Assembly (NCBI RefSeq): GCF_017813335.1
Contig: NZ_JAGIYY010000012.1
Span: forward strand, 48,193-112,192
DNA from: Tianweitania sediminis
GTDB taxonomy: Bacteria > Pseudomonadota > Alphaproteobacteria > Rhizobiales > Rhizobiaceae
Length of the DNA: 64,000 bases
Reading direction: 5' to 3'
The position numbers and the translations under genes were made by a program. Of the stretch, positions 35,887 to 45,773 are shown piece by piece (position 1 is the stretch's first letter; every line of letters begins with the position of its first letter). The notes beneath the pieces are model-generated. The model was not told the origin of the DNA, ran no database searches, and saw only the letters and a list, made by a program, of their open reading frames with translations.

Positions 35887-36978
35887 ATGATCAAGACCTT
35901 TCTTCGTTGCGGCTTGGCCCTTCTGGTTGTTGCCTTTGCGCTGACACACATCCTCGGCGCCGCCCACGCACAGAGTTCGCTGGGGATCGGCACTGCCGAG
36001 CCGTCGATTGCCCCGACAGGCCTGCTCGCTGGTCTTTTCCAGTGGATCAACACGCACCAGCAGGCGTTCTATCGGTCGATGACCGCCGCGTTGAAAGGCA
36101 TGCGCGACGACACCGGCCAGCTTTGGCTGCTGATCGGGCTTTCATTTGCTTATGGCATCTTCCATGCCGCTGGGCCCGGCCACGGCAAGGTCGTCATAGC
36201 GAGCTACATGCTGGCAAACGACGTTGCCCTGCGCCGTGGCATTGCCTTGTCTGTGGTCTCCTCGCTTCTCCAGGCCGTCAGCGCAATTATCGTGATTGGC
36301 GCGGTGTTCCTGTTCCTGCGGGGCACGGCCTTTTCCATGACGGACGCGACCCATTGGCTGGAGGTTGCAAGCTTTGCCCTGGTTGCGGTCTACGGCGGCT
36401 GGCTTTTGTGGCGCAAGCTCCACCGCTTCCTGCCTGTGTTGATGCCACGCCAAGCCCTAGCGACCGCCGGTGGCCCTCTTCACGACTTGTTTGACGCCCA
36501 GCCTCCCTGCGCATCAGGCGTGACCTCGCAGGGACGCGCAGCGACACCGCTTGCGGCTTCACGCTTCCAGGCCGCAGAAGCCAACCCCGGAGAGATCCGG
36601 ATCTGCGAGGATTGCGGCCAGTCGCATGCCGTAGACCCCGCCGCGCTCGGCGATGAACGTCTGGATTGGCGCAGCGCCTGGGCGGCGGTTCTGGCGGTCG
36701 GAATCCGCCCTTGTTCCGGCGCTCTGATCGTTTTGACCTTCTCCTTGCTGAACGGCTTGTGGTTCGGCGGCATCGTTTCCGTGTTTGCCATGGCTGTCGG
36801 CACGGCCGTGACGGTGGCGGCGCTGGCCATTCTGGCCGTGAGCGCGAAGCACGGCGCGCTTGCGATGGCCGGCGGCGGCAAGATCGGCACGACGCTTCAC
36901 GTGATCATCGAGATCGCCGGAGCTGCGGCCCTGCTGCTGATCGGCCTTTTGCTGCTTGGGGCCAGCCTTTCAGCTTGA
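35887..36978 (+). CDS. NicO-family nickel/cobalt transporter
   Basis: The 363-residue protein starts with a signal-like helix and has about six membrane segments. The signature FAYGIFHAAGPGHGKVVIAS near residue 85-105 and the second block AVGIRPCSGALIVLTFSLLN near 275-295 are typical of NicO/RcnA permeases. A cytoplasmic loop with CEDCGQSHAVDP could bind metal. With the DUF1007 partner upstream, an efflux role for Ni2+ or Co2+ is likely. Confidence 0.88.
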   Translation: MIKTFLRCGLALLVVAFALTHILGAAHAQSSLGIGTAEPSIAPTGLLAGLFQWINTHQQAFYRSMTAALKGMRDDTGQLWLLIGLSFAYGIFHAAGPGHGKVVIASYMLANDVALRRGIALSVVSSLLQAVSAIIVIGAVFLFLRGTAFSMTDATHWLEVASFALVAVYGGWLLWRKLHRFLPVLMPRQALATAGGPLHDLFDAQPPCASGVTSQGRAATPLAASRFQAAEANPGEIRICEDCGQSHAVDPAALGDERLDWRSAWAAVLAVGIRPCSGALIVLTFSLLNGLWFGGIVSVFAMAVGTAVTVAALAILAVSAKHGALAMAGGGKIGTTLHVIIEIAGAAALLLIGLLLLGASLSA

Positions 36979-37185
36979 CCCGTCACGACGGGCCTGCGCG
37001 CGCGCGCGCAGCCAAAACACGCCAAAGAAGGCAGCCACGAACACCATCGCGATAATCCCGGCGACCGTCGTGGAATAGTCGCCGACGAGCAGCATGATCG
37101 TGGGCAGGAAGAAGCCGCCCAGGCCAAAGAAAAGCAGGATAAGGGCGGCCGCCAAAAGCGGTCCGCGATTTTCAGGGGCGATCAC
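36970..37185 (-). CDS. Small two-span membrane protein
   Basis: Starting from GTG 37185 (GGAGAA 9 bases upstream) the product is 71 residues with two membrane helices (LLAAALILLFFGLGGFFLPT and TTVAGIIAMVFVAAFFGVFW) and a basic C-terminus (RARAQARRDGSS). A longer form from ATG 37233 has no proper ribosome site. The 3' end overlaps the convergent NicO gene by 9 bases. Function unknown. Confidence 0.65.
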   Translation of the reverse strand: MIAPENRGPLLAAALILLFFGLGGFFLPTIMLLVGDYSTTVAGIIAMVFVAAFFGVFWLRARAQARRDGSS

Positions 37186-37311
37186 GGGCTTTGTTCTCCG
37201 CTGAACGAGCAATGCGGGAAAGTGTGGCGGCATCTTCCGCAGGTTCCTGCAAACGCATGGCCGATGGACTGCTCGCTGGCAAGCCCGCTTCCGTCTCTGA
37301 TTAAACGTGGG

Positions 37312-37986
37312 TCAGCCCGGACGCCGCGCGGCAAGGCGCTGCTTTTGGCGTCCAGCCGCATCGAAGTTCGACGGATCGAGCCAAGCATCATAGGCAGCCT
37401 TCAAGCCCGGCCACTCGCTGTCCAGCATGGAAAACCATGCCGTGTCACGGTTCTTGCCCTTCTGGATCATATGGTGGCGGAAGGTGCCCTCGAAAACGAA
37501 GCCGAAGCGTTCGGCTGCCTGCTTCGAGGGCTCGTTTTCGTTGTTGCACTTCCATTCGAAGCGGCGATAGCCGAGCGCGAAAATGTAATCGGCGAAAAGA
37601 TAAAGCGCTTCCGTTGCACCCGCGGTTTGCGAAAGTCGCGGACCCCAATAGATGTTGCCGATCTCGATCACGCCGTGATTGGTGTCGATGCGCATCAGCG
37701 TTTGCCGGCCCACCGCCTTGCCCGATGCAACGTCCACGACAGCGAAAAACAGGGGATCGCCGCCCGCCGCAACTTTCTGGAGCCAGCTCTGAAAGGCTTC
37801 GCGATCCACCGCAGGCTCTTCGAAAAGGTAACGGAAGCGCTCGGCGGAGTGCGACGCCTGTGATGCCTCGAAGAGATCATCGCCATGCCTGGCGGGATCG
37901 AGCGGCTCCAAGCGCACATAGCGCCCGGAAAGTCCGGCGCGGGCCGGTCGCGGCCGTGGCGTCCAGTTGGCGAGGTCGGCAACCAT
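37312..37986 (-). CDS. GNAT acetyltransferase of the RimJ/RimL type
   Basis: The 224-residue protein has the RimJ/RimL-like layout: GRYVRLEPLDPARHGDDLFE, VASGKAVGRQTLMRIDTNHG, VIEIGNIYWGPRLSQTAGAT with the acetyl-CoA site, ALGYRRFEWKCNNENEPSKQ and AAERFGFVFEGTFRHHMIQK. It may acetylate a ribosomal protein N-terminus or a small molecule. Confidence 0.88.
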   Translation of the reverse strand: MVADLANWTPRPRPARAGLSGRYVRLEPLDPARHGDDLFEASQASHSAERFRYLFEEPAVDREAFQSWLQKVAAGGDPLFFAVVDVASGKAVGRQTLMRIDTNHGVIEIGNIYWGPRLSQTAGATEALYLFADYIFALGYRRFEWKCNNENEPSKQAAERFGFVFEGTFRHHMIQKGKNRDTAWFSMLDSEWPGLKAAYDAWLDPSNFDAAGRQKQRLAARRPG

Positions 37987-38073
37987 TGGGAGCTCCAGGA
38001 CGATTCCGCATTGCAGTTAAGCTGAGTTCTGTCAGAACGCGCGAAAGACGGAAGACCCAGGAACACAACGACG

Positions 38074-39267
38074 ATGATCCACACTGTTGCCGCCTTCGAC
38101 CGGATGGGCGAGGAAAATGCATTTGCGGTGCTGGCGCGGGCGACGGCCCTGAGCCAGAACGGGCGTGACATCATCAATCTCGGCATCGGCCAGCCGGATT
38201 TCCGCACGCCGGAGCACATCGTGGAGGCCGCCATCAAGGCGCTGCGGGACGGGCATCACGGCTACACGCCGGCAACAGGCCTGCTTGCGACGCGCGAGGC
38301 GGTGGTTCGGCGCACGCTGACCACGACCGGCGTCGAGGTTTCGCCGGACAACGTGATGATCTTGCCAGGCGGCAAGCCAACCATGTACGCGGCGATCAGC
38401 ATATTCGGTGAACCAGGCAACGACATCCTTTACCCGGATCCGGGCTTCCCGATCTATCGTTCCATGATCGAATTCACCGGCGCTCGGCCGGTGCCTGTGC
38501 CTGTCCGCGAGGAAAACGGCTTTGCCTTTTCCGCGGCGGAAACGCTGGCGCTGATCACGCCGCAAACCCGCCTCCTGATCTTGAACTCGCCGGCCAATCC
38601 CACGGGCGGCATCACGCCGCGCAGCGAAATCGAAGCGCTGGTGAAGGGGCTCGAAGCCCATCCTGGGGTGGCGATCCTGTCCGACGAGATCTATGACACG
38701 ATGACCTATGACGGAGAGGAGCACTGCTCCTTGCTGCAGTTTCCGCAGATCCGTGACCGTCTCATCGTCTTGAATGGCTGGTCGAAGACATGGGCAATGA
38801 CTGGCTGGCGCATGGGCTGGTCAATCTGGCCGAACGGCGAGAAGAGCGCCAACCTCTACGACAAAGTGCGCAAGCTTGCCGTGAACTGCTGGTCCTGCGT
38901 CAATGCGCCAAGCCAGTATGCCGGCATCGCCGCGATAGACGGGCCACAGGACGACGTGGAGGCCATGATGCGGGCCTTCGACAACCGCAGGAGCCTGGTT
39001 GTTGAAGGGCTGAACGCCTTGCCGAACGTTCATTGCGCCACCCCGAAGGGCGCCTTCTATGCTTTTCCCAATGTTGCGAAAACAGGCTGGAAGGCCAAGA
39101 AACTCGCGTCCACGCTGCTTGAGGAGGCCGGCGTCGCCTTAATCGGCGGACCGGATTTCGGTGTGCTCGGCGAAGGTTACCTTCGGCTGTCCTATGCCAA
39201 CTCGGAAGAAAACATCATCCGGGCGCTGGAGCGCATGGGCGCGTATCTCGAGAAAAACGCCGCCTAG
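38074..39267 (+). CDS. PLP-dependent class I/II aminotransferase
   Basis: The 397-residue enzyme has the aspartate-aminotransferase fold: [59 protein letters not shown] and the PLP Lys in [16 protein letters not shown]. The C-terminal Arg motif is in [15 protein letters not shown]. The amino donor is unknown. It ends in a four-base overlap (CTAG) with the convergent SDR gene. Confidence 0.93.
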   Translation: MIHTVAAFDRMGEENAFAVLARATALSQNGRDIINLGIGQPDFRTPEHIVEAAIKALRDGHHGYTPATGLLATREAVVRRTLTTTGVEVSPDNVMILPGGKPTMYAAISIFGEPGNDILYPDPGFPIYRSMIEFTGARPVPVPVREENGFAFSAAETLALITPQTRLLILNSPANPTGGITPRSEIEALVKGLEAHPGVAILSDEIYDTMTYDGEEHCSLLQFPQIRDRLIVLNGWSKTWAMTGWRMGWSIWPNGEKSANLYDKVRKLAVNCWSCVNAPSQYAGIAAIDGPQDDVEAMMRAFDNRRSLVVEGLNALPNVHCATPKGAFYAFPNVAKTGWKAKKLASTLLEEAGVALIGGPDFGVLGEGYLRLSYANSEENIIRALERMGAYLEKNAA

Positions 39268-40019
39268 CCGCGCCCGACAAACGGCATCTTCGTCGCCATC
39301 ACCGTCATGAACAGCACATTGGCCTCTAACGGCAGGCTGGCCATGTGCAGAATGGCGTCGGCGACGTGAGACACATCCATAACCGGTTCCGGTGCGGTTT
39401 GGCCGTTCGGCTGCAGGATTCCCTTCGCCATCTGCTCGGTCATGTCACTGGCGGCATTGCCGATGTCGATTTGGCCGCAAGCAATGTCGAACGGCCGCCC
39501 ATCGAGCGCAATCGTCTTGGTCAGCCCGGCGATGGCATGCTTTGTGGCCGTATATGGCGCTGAGCCTGGGCGCGGCGTTGTGGCCGAAATCGAGCCGTTG
39601 TTGATGATGCGCCCGCCCCTTGGCACCTGCCGTCGCATAAGGGCAAAGGCTGCACGTGCGCAAAGAAACGCCCCGGTGAGATTCACACCAACAACCTCGC
39701 TCCAGGTGTCCACGGGTATCTCGTCGATCGTGGCGGTTTTCGCAAAGGTGCCCGCATTGTTGAAAAGGAGGTCGAGCCGGCCGCACTCGGCTTCCACGCG
39801 CCGGAAGATCTCTTCAACCGAAGCGGGATCCGACACATCACCGGCAAGAACAAGGCTGTCGCCAGCACTTCGCCCCGCCATCCCGAGCGTCTCTTCCAGC
39901 ACACCTTCGCGGCGGCCAACCAGAACAACCGTCCAGCCCGCCCGCATCAGTGCAAGCGACACGGAGCGCCCGACGCCGCTGCCGGCTCCCGTGACCAAAG
40001 CCACCTTGTTTTCCACCAT
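39264..40019 (-). CDS. Short-chain dehydrogenase/reductase
   Basis: The 251-residue protein has the NAD(P) site [23 protein letters not shown] near residue 90, and the catalytic SAT...[12 protein letters not shown] near 150-165. It reduces a keto group or oxidises an alcohol with NAD(P)H. Nothing nearby fixes the substrate. Confidence 0.92.
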   Translation of the reverse strand: MVENKVALVTGAGSGVGRSVSLALMRAGWTVVLVGRREGVLEETLGMAGRSAGDSLVLAGDVSDPASVEEIFRRVEAECGRLDLLFNNAGTFAKTATIDEIPVDTWSEVVGVNLTGAFLCARAAFALMRRQVPRGGRIINNGSISATTPRPGSAPYTATKHAIAGLTKTIALDGRPFDIACGQIDIGNAASDMTEQMAKGILQPNGQTAPEPVMDVSHVADAILHMASLPLEANVLFMTVMATKMPFVGRG

Positions 40020-40111
40020 CGAATAGGACCCTCCGCCTGATCGCCAAAGCTTGCAATGGCTTCGCCGTTCCTATCATGGTCTCGCTCACTTCGAGCAGCC
40101 GCAACGCAGAC

Positions 40112-41059
40112 ATGACAGACCTTCTTTTTGCCACGCCCGGCAATCCCCTGCCGGACCATGCCAGCGCAGGCATGCTGACGATGCGCGATGGCAAGAGAAT
40201 TCGCTACGGCCACTTCCGCACAGCCGTCCGTCCTCACAAGGGCACGGTGATTGTGCTCACCGGTCGAAACGAGTGCATCGAGAAGTATTTCGAAACGGTA
40301 CGCGATCTCCAGGCCCGCGGCTTCGAGGTGGTGGTGAGCGACTGGCGTGGCCAAGGCAATTCAGACCGCATCCACCGCGACCGGGAGCGCGGCCACATTC
40401 GCGACTTCAACCATTACGTGGACGATCTCGACGCGCTTTTCATGCAGGTGGTGCTGCCGGACTGCCGCGCCCCTTTCACCATGCTGGCGCACTCCACCGG
40501 CGGGCTCATCGCTTTGCTTGCCACCCCCCGCCTGATCAACCGCGTCCGGCGCATGGTTCTGTCTGCCCCGTTCATCGCGCTGGCCGGCTACACGACAACC
40601 ATGCCGGCGGTCAGCCGCACCGCCAACCTCCTGTTCTGGCTGGGCTTGGGTGGCCGTTATCTCGGCAGCGGCCCCAAGCCACGTGAAGCAGCGCCATTTG
40701 AAACCAACACCGTCACCAGCGATCCCGAGCGCTACCGCCGCAATCAGGCAATCTACGCCGAACACCCTGAACTTGCCCTTGGCGGGCCTACCGCAGCCTG
40801 GGTGCGAGCGTCGTGTCGCGCCGCCGCAGCGATCCAGGAGCAGGAATTCGTCCAGCGGATCCAGATCCCGACCTTGTTGTTGGCCGCCGGCGCGGACACG
40901 ATCGTGTCGACGCGGGCGACCGAGCTTTACGCGCGGCGCCTGCGATCCGGCTCGATCCTCACCATCGACGGGGCCAAGCACGAATTGCTGCAGGAACGGG
41001 ACATCTTTCGTGACCAGTTTTTCGCGGCCTTCGACGCCTTCGTTCCGGGCACCGACTGA
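40112..41059 (+). CDS. Alpha/beta hydrolase, lysophospholipase-like (PldB type)
   Basis: From ATG 40112 the product is 315 residues. It has the fold elements VIVLTGRNECIEKYFETVRD, VVVSDWRGQGNSDRI, the nucleophile elbow LAHSTGGLIALL, and the late acid/His parts AGADTIVSTRATELYAR and GAKHELLQERDIFRDQF. It resembles monoacylglycerol/lysophospholipase enzymes. ATG 40076 would add 12 residues; neither start has a strong ribosome site. The stop is adjacent to the convergent phosphatase gene. Confidence 0.85.
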   Translation: MTDLLFATPGNPLPDHASAGMLTMRDGKRIRYGHFRTAVRPHKGTVIVLTGRNECIEKYFETVRDLQARGFEVVVSDWRGQGNSDRIHRDRERGHIRDFNHYVDDLDALFMQVVLPDCRAPFTMLAHSTGGLIALLATPRLINRVRRMVLSAPFIALAGYTTTMPAVSRTANLLFWLGLGGRYLGSGPKPREAAPFETNTVTSDPERYRRNQAIYAEHPELALGGPTAAWVRASCRAAAAIQEQEFVQRIQIPTLLLAAGADTIVSTRATELYARRLRSGSILTIDGAKHELLQERDIFRDQFFAAFDAFVPGTD

Positions 41060-41851
41060 TCAGTCGTTGAAACGAGCGAGCGCGGCTGCATGCAGCCCAG
41101 CCGTGGCGCTGGCCAGGATGTCGCCGCCAGTTTCGGCGGGCCCTCCGTCGAGCCTTGTCACCACGCCGCCCGCTTGTTCGATGATCGGAATTAGCCCCAC
41201 GATGTCATAGGGTTGAAGTCCCGCCTCGATCACCAGATCGGCAAAGCCTGCTGCAACCATGGCAAACGCATAACAATCCACGCCATAGCGCGCGAGGCGC
41301 ACGGACGCTTCCAGCCGGTCATAGCGGGCGCGCGCCGCGTCCTTGAACAGGGCCGGCGTGGTGGTGAACAGCGTGGCGGTTGCAAGGTCGGTCGTGAGTC
41401 GCGTTTGCAGCTTTCGCTCGCCGCCCGGGCCTTCGAAGAAGGAGCCGCTGCCGCAGCTGTAGAAAAGCTCACCCGTGAAGGGCTGCGACATCATTCCAGC
41501 GACCGCATCACCCCGCTGGGTGAGGCCAACCAGCGTCCCCCAGACCGGCAAACCGGAAATAAACGCGCGCGTCCCGTCGATCGGGTCGATCACCCAGACA
41601 TGCTCGCCATCGCCTGCCGTGCTGCCGTACTCTTCGCCAAGAACGCCGTGCTGCGGAAAGGCCGCCGTAATCAACCGCCTGATGGCATCTTCCGCTTTCT
41701 GGTCGGCTTCGGTGACTGGGTCAAACCCCGCTGCCAGCTTGTTGCTCACAGGCCCATGCTGCCGGAACCGCGGCAGTGTTTCAGCCGCAGCGGCGGCGGC
41801 AAGGCTTCGGAAAAACGCAGGCTCGACCATAAAGCGCTTGTCTCGGATCAT
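41060..41851 (-). CDS. Inositol-monophosphatase-family phosphatase (HisN/SuhB-like)
   Basis: The 263-residue enzyme has the metal-site motifs of the family: FDPVTEADQKAEDAIRRLI, GVLGEEYGS and WVIDPIDGTRAFISGLPVWG, and the late motif GLQPYDIVGLIPIIEQAGGV. Histidinol-phosphate phosphatase (HisN) is the most likely role because of the WGTLVGL and RAFISG pattern, but inositol phosphatase is possible. The divergent MmgR-like RNA next to it matches the association that gave the suhB RNA its name. Confidence 0.86.
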   Translation of the reverse strand: MIRDKRFMVEPAFFRSLAAAAAAETLPRFRQHGPVSNKLAAGFDPVTEADQKAEDAIRRLITAAFPQHGVLGEEYGSTAGDGEHVWVIDPIDGTRAFISGLPVWGTLVGLTQRGDAVAGMMSQPFTGELFYSCGSGSFFEGPGGERKLQTRLTTDLATATLFTTTPALFKDAARARYDRLEASVRLARYGVDCYAFAMVAAGFADLVIEAGLQPYDIVGLIPIIEQAGGVVTRLDGGPAETGGDILASATAGLHAAALARFND

Positions 41852-41902
41852 CTTGGATATGCCTCATTAGTAGGCACTTTGAAATTCAGCTCAGAAATTA
41901 GC

Positions 41903-41931
41903 TTGACGCTGGAAAAGACCCAAGATAGCTT
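41903..41931 (+). promoter_or_regulatory. Promoter of the MmgR-like small RNA
   Basis: TTGACG (41903-41908, within the alphaproteobacterial form CTTGAC) and TAGCTT (41926-41931) are separated by 17 bases. The predicted start of transcription falls at the base of the first hairpin of the small RNA, near 41938. Confidence 0.6.
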
Positions 41932-41937
41932 CACGGG

Positions 41938-42023
41938 TGAACAGGGGGTTCCTGTTCATGCCCTCCTTGGGCGTTTCCTCCCTAGACTCAGACCGCGTCG
42001 TGTCAACGATGCGGTCTTTTTTT
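41938..42023 (+). ncRNA. mmgR: MmgR-like small RNA (alpha-r8 / Rfam suhB family)
   Basis: The RNA starts with a hairpin GAACAGG (41939-41945) / CCTGTTC (41951-41957), continues with the unpaired CU-rich run GCGTTTCCTCCCTAGACT and ends in an intrinsic terminator: GACCGCGTCG (41991-42000) / CGATGCGGTC (42007-42016) and seven T. The size (about 85 bases) and the TTTCCTCCCT core match the MmgR family of rhizobia, which limits polyhydroxybutyrate granules in S. meliloti. The family match is from memory, not from a model search. Confidence 0.78.
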
Positions 42024-42068
42024 CGTATGCAAAGGAACAAGCGCTGCGAGGGCTTGCCGCAGCAAATC

Positions 42069-42953
42069 TCATTCAGCAGCGAGCGGAGTCCAGTTCCATT
42101 CCTCCCACAGCGCGATGAGATTCGCGCAAAAGCGGGTCAGGTCCTGGAAAAGAGGCTCGAAGCCGGCGGTTTTCTGCAGCGTCCGTTCATTGAGATAAAG
42201 GCCGCGGTTGATCTCGATCTGGATCGCCTGAATGCCCTCCGCAGGCCGGCCGTAGTGTTCCGTGATGAAGCCGCCGGCATAAGGTCGGTTATGCGCCACC
42301 GTGTAGCCCATGCCTGCCAGAAGCCCGAGGGCCGCTTCCGAAAGCGGGCGCTTTGCTGAAGCGCCGAAGCGATCGCCGACAATGAAATCGGGCCTCATTC
42401 CATGGTCGCCGACCCGAATACTGGCAGGCATGGAATGGCAGTCAACCAGAACGGCCGAGCCGAACAGGCTCTTTGTTTCGGCAAGCAGCCGGTCCAGTTC
42501 CTGATGATACGGCCGATAGATGTTGTCGATCCGACCAACGGCTTCCGCAAGGCTGATGCGACCGGCGTAGATCTCCTGCCCCTCGCCCACCACCTTTGGC
42601 ACCGTGCCCAAACCGCCGGCCACGCGCGCCGACCGCACGTTGGCCTGCGGCGGCAAGGTCTCGCGAAACATCTTCGGGTCGAGCTCAAAGGGCTCGCGGT
42701 TCACATCCAAAAAGGCGCGCGGGAAGTGTGCAAAAAGGAGCGGCGCCCCGAGCGATGGCGCGGCACCAAACAATTCCTCCACGAAACTGTCTTCCGAACG
42801 CCGGATCGTAACCCGATCAAGCCGGCTCATCTGGAGAAAGCGAGCGGGATAAACGCGCCCGCTATGCGGCGAGTTGAACACAAACGGAGCAAGCTGTTCC
42901 GCAGGAAGGCGAACCGAAAACACCCCGTGCGGAAAATCTTCGGCCAAGGTCAC
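42069..42953 (-). CDS. N-formylglutamate amidohydrolase-family protein
   Basis: The 294-residue enzyme has family motifs NSPHSGRVYPARFLQMSRLD, FPRAFLDVNREPFELDPKMF, VDCHSMPASIRV, FIVGDRFGASAKR, and EINRGLYLNERTLQKTAGF. It may act in histidine degradation (HutG type) or deformylate other amides. It is alone between the small RNA and cpdR, without other hut genes. Confidence 0.88.
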   Translation of the reverse strand: MTLAEDFPHGVFSVRLPAEQLAPFVFNSPHSGRVYPARFLQMSRLDRVTIRRSEDSFVEELFGAAPSLGAPLLFAHFPRAFLDVNREPFELDPKMFRETLPPQANVRSARVAGGLGTVPKVVGEGQEIYAGRISLAEAVGRIDNIYRPYHQELDRLLAETKSLFGSAVLVDCHSMPASIRVGDHGMRPDFIVGDRFGASAKRPLSEAALGLLAGMGYTVAHNRPYAGGFITEHYGRPAEGIQAIQIEINRGLYLNERTLQKTAGFEPLFQDLTRFCANLIALWEEWNWTPLAAE

Positions 42954-43130
42954 TTCAAGCGCGCTCCGCGCCGCGATCTGCCTTTTCCTCGCTTATTCAA
43001 TCCCGTTCCAATCCGTTTGAACAAAAACTCGCATGGCAGAAAACGGCTGTCCAGCCGCTGAGCTTGCGGGCAAAGCAGCGCGGGCGTTGTGTTCACTGGA
43101 TGTTTACCCTCGCGACGCCATATCTTGGGC

Positions 43131-43139
43131 ATGGTTAAC
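43131..43139 (-). promoter_or_regulatory. CtrA half-site upstream of cpdR
   Basis: ATGGTTAAC on the plus strand (GTTAACCAT on the minus strand) lies 44 bases before the cpdR start. CpdR controls degradation of CtrA through ClpXP, so a CtrA site here would close a feedback loop. Binding is inferred from the motif. Confidence 0.55.
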
Positions 43140-43182
43140 GCGCCGCCGTTCTGGCGGCGCTTCGCGGATCCGGACGATATCG

Positions 43183-43545
43183 ATGAAACGCATCCTGCTT
43201 GCGGAAGACGACAACGACATGCGCCGCTTCCTGGTGAAGGCGCTGGAGCGTGCGGGCTACGACGTGAGTGACTTCGACAATGGCGCAAGCGCCTATGAGC
43301 GCCTGCGCGAAGAGCCGTTTTCTCTGCTTCTGACCGACATTGTGATGCCGGAAATGGACGGGATTGAGCTGGCGCGCCGCGCCACGGAGATCGATCCCGA
43401 CCTGAAGGTGATGTTCATCACCGGCTTCGCCGCGGTGGCCCTCAACCCCGACTCAAAGGCGCCGCGCGATGCCAAGGTCCTTTCAAAACCGTTTCACCTT
43501 CGCGACCTCGTCAACGAGGTGGAAAAGATGTTGAAGGCGGCCTGA
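43183..43545 (+). CDS. cpdR: Cell-cycle response regulator CpdR
   Basis: The 120-residue protein is a single receiver domain: MKRILLAEDDNDMRRFLVKA, phospho-acceptor Asp near residue 52 in LLLTDIVMPEMDGIEL, VMFITGFAAVALNPDSKAPR and KVLSKPFHLRDLVNEVEKML. The sequence is close to rhizobial CpdR. The unphosphorylated form localises ClpXP for degradation of CtrA and other substrates. ATG 43183 is chosen because the family protein starts exactly here. Confidence 0.95.
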   Translation: MKRILLAEDDNDMRRFLVKALERAGYDVSDFDNGASAYERLREEPFSLLLTDIVMPEMDGIELARRATEIDPDLKVMFITGFAAVALNPDSKAPRDAKVLSKPFHLRDLVNEVEKMLKAA

Positions 43546-43687
43546 CGACACCTATCGCAATCAGGGCTCTCGCGGCTCCGGCCGATGTTCTCTGGTCCGC
43601 CGTCGCAAACGGTTGCGAAGCGGGTACAAAGCGCGCGGAGCTCCCTTGACGCCACGCCGGCAAAATGGTGTAAGCCGCGCCACGGAT

Positions 43688-43762
<75 letters not shown>

Positions 43763-44021
43763 TCCGGTCCACCTTTTTCTTACGTCTCTCGCTGCCGCCA
43801 ACTTTGTGTCGACTGTTCCGCGACTTAGCGGCTTCCGAGACGAAGATAGTGGGACGGCGGAGCTCAATATCCCGCGAAGTACACAGACTTTAGCCCAAGC
43901 GTCTCGAATAGCCATTCGCTGGTTCCACTAAGTCGGCGCCGTGATGCTCAGTGCATCGCTTGCGATACTGGTGCTTTGAGGAAAGTGCTTTTCGGCAGAC
44001 GGCTTCCGCCGCCTCTGCTTG

Positions 44022-45773
44022 TCAGAACGACAGTAGCTCGGCCTGATCATTCCAGGCGATGGGCAGATCGACAGCCCGCGCGAGATGGCGGACGGAAAGA
44101 TCGACAGGCTGACGGCCCTGCAGGATGGCATCGACCATACGTGGTGATAGGAAGGCCAACGGCAGCAAGCGGCTCACATCTTCCGGGTGAACTCTGAACC
44201 GCGAAGCTACTTGCTTGCGGTCGAGGCCGCGGCCATCGGTGAAAGCTTCGAGGTAAGCGTGCGCTTTGGCGATCATGTCTACCAAGGGGCGGTCAGGCTT
44301 GCGAGCGATAGCCATGCCTTCAATCACAATGCGGCTCTCGATGCCACGCCGCTTCATCACCATCGGCAGTTCGATGACGTGGTGGTCTGCTGGATCACGA
44401 TGCACGGATGCATCCCTTCCCTTGCTTCTGCCGCCGCGGCTGCGCGTTCGCTTGCTGCGTCGAGTAACAGCTAGCTCACCATCGTCTAACACTTGATCCG
44501 CGATCAACCAGCTGACGATGGCTGGGCGACTGACATGCAGACGAAGCCGATCCTGCGCCAGCTCGATGCGGTGAATGGCGATTTGCAGTGCCTGGCGCAG
44601 CAGTGATGGTCGCTGGTTCTGCTCGATGGCCATCAACCAGGGTGCTGCGCGGTCGAGGCCGGTCGCCACCTGTTGCTGGGTGGCATGTTCGACGATCCAG
44701 TCGGCTAGCATGACCTGATCGCTGAGCACTGCACGCAGTTGATGCAGCGCGATTGCTTCGATCTCCTGTGCTGCGATACGCCAGCCATCGTGCTCGTGCC
44801 GTTTGCCGTTCTTTAGGCGGCTGGACATGTAGTAGCGGTAGCGCTTGCCAGCCTTCGTGGCATGGATTGGGCTCATCCGATCACCGAGGTCATCATAGAG
44901 GATGCCGTTCAGCAGGTGGATGTCCTTCTGGACAGGCAAGCCTTTTCGTCGCGGTGCCTGCTCTGCAAGCCTGGCTTGAACCTCGGCGAAGGTTGCTTCG
45001 TCGATGATCGGCCGATGCTCGCCCTTGTGGACCTCTTCGCCATGGCGGACTTTGCCGATGTAGAGCGGGTTGGCGAGCATATAGTAGAGCTTGCCTTTGC
45101 TGACCCTCTTCCAGTTTTCATCCGTTGCGGCTCTTGCACGCTCCTCGTTGAGAATGTCGACAAGGCCCGGCACTGAGCCGACTTCCAGGTACCGGCTGAA
45201 GAGCGATCGCACCTCGTCGGCACCGGCTTGGTCGATCTGCAGCTTCTTCGCCTTCACCACGTAGCCGGTGGGCACCGTGCCTCCCATCCACATGCCCTTC
45301 TTCTTGGAAGCAGCGACCTTGTCGCGAATGCGCTCGGCCGTAACCTCGCGTTCAAACTGGGCGAAGGAGAGCAGGACGTTGAGGGTCAGGCGTCCCATCG
45401 AGGTTGTGGTGTTGAACTGCTGGGTGATCGACACGAAGGAGACGTTTTGGCTATCGAACGTTTCGACGATTCTGGAGAAGTCCATCAGCGATCGGGTCAG
45501 ACGGTCGATCTTGTAGACCACCACGACATCAACCTTGCCGTCGCGGATGTCTCGCAGCAGCCTTTGCAAAGCAGGCCGCTCCATGGAGCCGCCCGACAAA
45601 CCGCCATCGTCATAGCGGTCTGGCATTAGCTTCCAGCCGAGGCCGATTTGCGAGGTGATGTAGGCGGCGCAGGCTTCATGCTGGGCATCGAGCGAGTTGA
45701 ACTCCTGCTCCAGCCCCTCCTCCGTTGATTTGCGGGTGTAGATCGCACAGCGAAGTTTCGGTTGTGCGCTCAT
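44022..45773 (-). CDS. Large serine recombinase
   Basis: The 583-residue protein has an N-terminal resolvase domain with the catalytic Ser near residue 16 (RCAIYTRKSTEEG), DDGGLSGGSMERPALQRLL and VVVYKIDRLTRSLMDFSRIV, a recombinase domain with ANPLYIGKVRHGEEVHKGEH, and a C-terminal part with a basic stretch (RRSKRTRSRGGRSKG). The start MSAQPKLR overlaps the DUF2924 gene by four bases. Such enzymes integrate or excise an element, or flip DNA. The zinc ribbon Cys cluster often seen in the family is not obvious. Confidence 0.9.
   Translation of the reverse strand: MSAQPKLRCAIYTRKSTEEGLEQEFNSLDAQHEACAAYITSQIGLGWKLMPDRYDDGGLSGGSMERPALQRLLRDIRDGKVDVVVVYKIDRLTRSLMDFSRIVETFDSQNVSFVSITQQFNTTTSMGRLTLNVLLSFAQFEREVTAERIRDKVAASKKKGMWMGGTVPTGYVVKAKKLQIDQAGADEVRSLFSRYLEVGSVPGLVDILNEERARAATDENWKRVSKGKLYYMLANPLYIGKVRHGEEVHKGEHRPIIDEATFAEVQARLAEQAPRRKGLPVQKDIHLLNGILYDDLGDRMSPIHATKAGKRYRYYMSSRLKNGKRHEHDGWRIAAQEIEAIALHQLRAVLSDQVMLADWIVEHATQQQVATGLDRAAPWLMAIEQNQRPSLLRQALQIAIHRIELAQDRLRLHVSRPAIVSWLIADQVLDDGELAVTRRSKRTRSRGGRSKGRDASVHRDPADHHVIELPMVMKRRGIESRIVIEGMAIARKPDRPLVDMIAKAHAYLEAFTDGRGLDRKQVASRFRVHPEDVSRLLPLAFLSPRMVDAILQGRQPVDLSVRHLARAVDLPIAWNDQAELLSF

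Noticed and set aside
43763..44021. A tRNA-derived attachment site or gene between tRNA-Val and the recombinase
   Set aside because: No repeat of the tRNA 3' end was found further right, no ORF with a ribosome site, and serine recombinases usually do not use tRNA genes.
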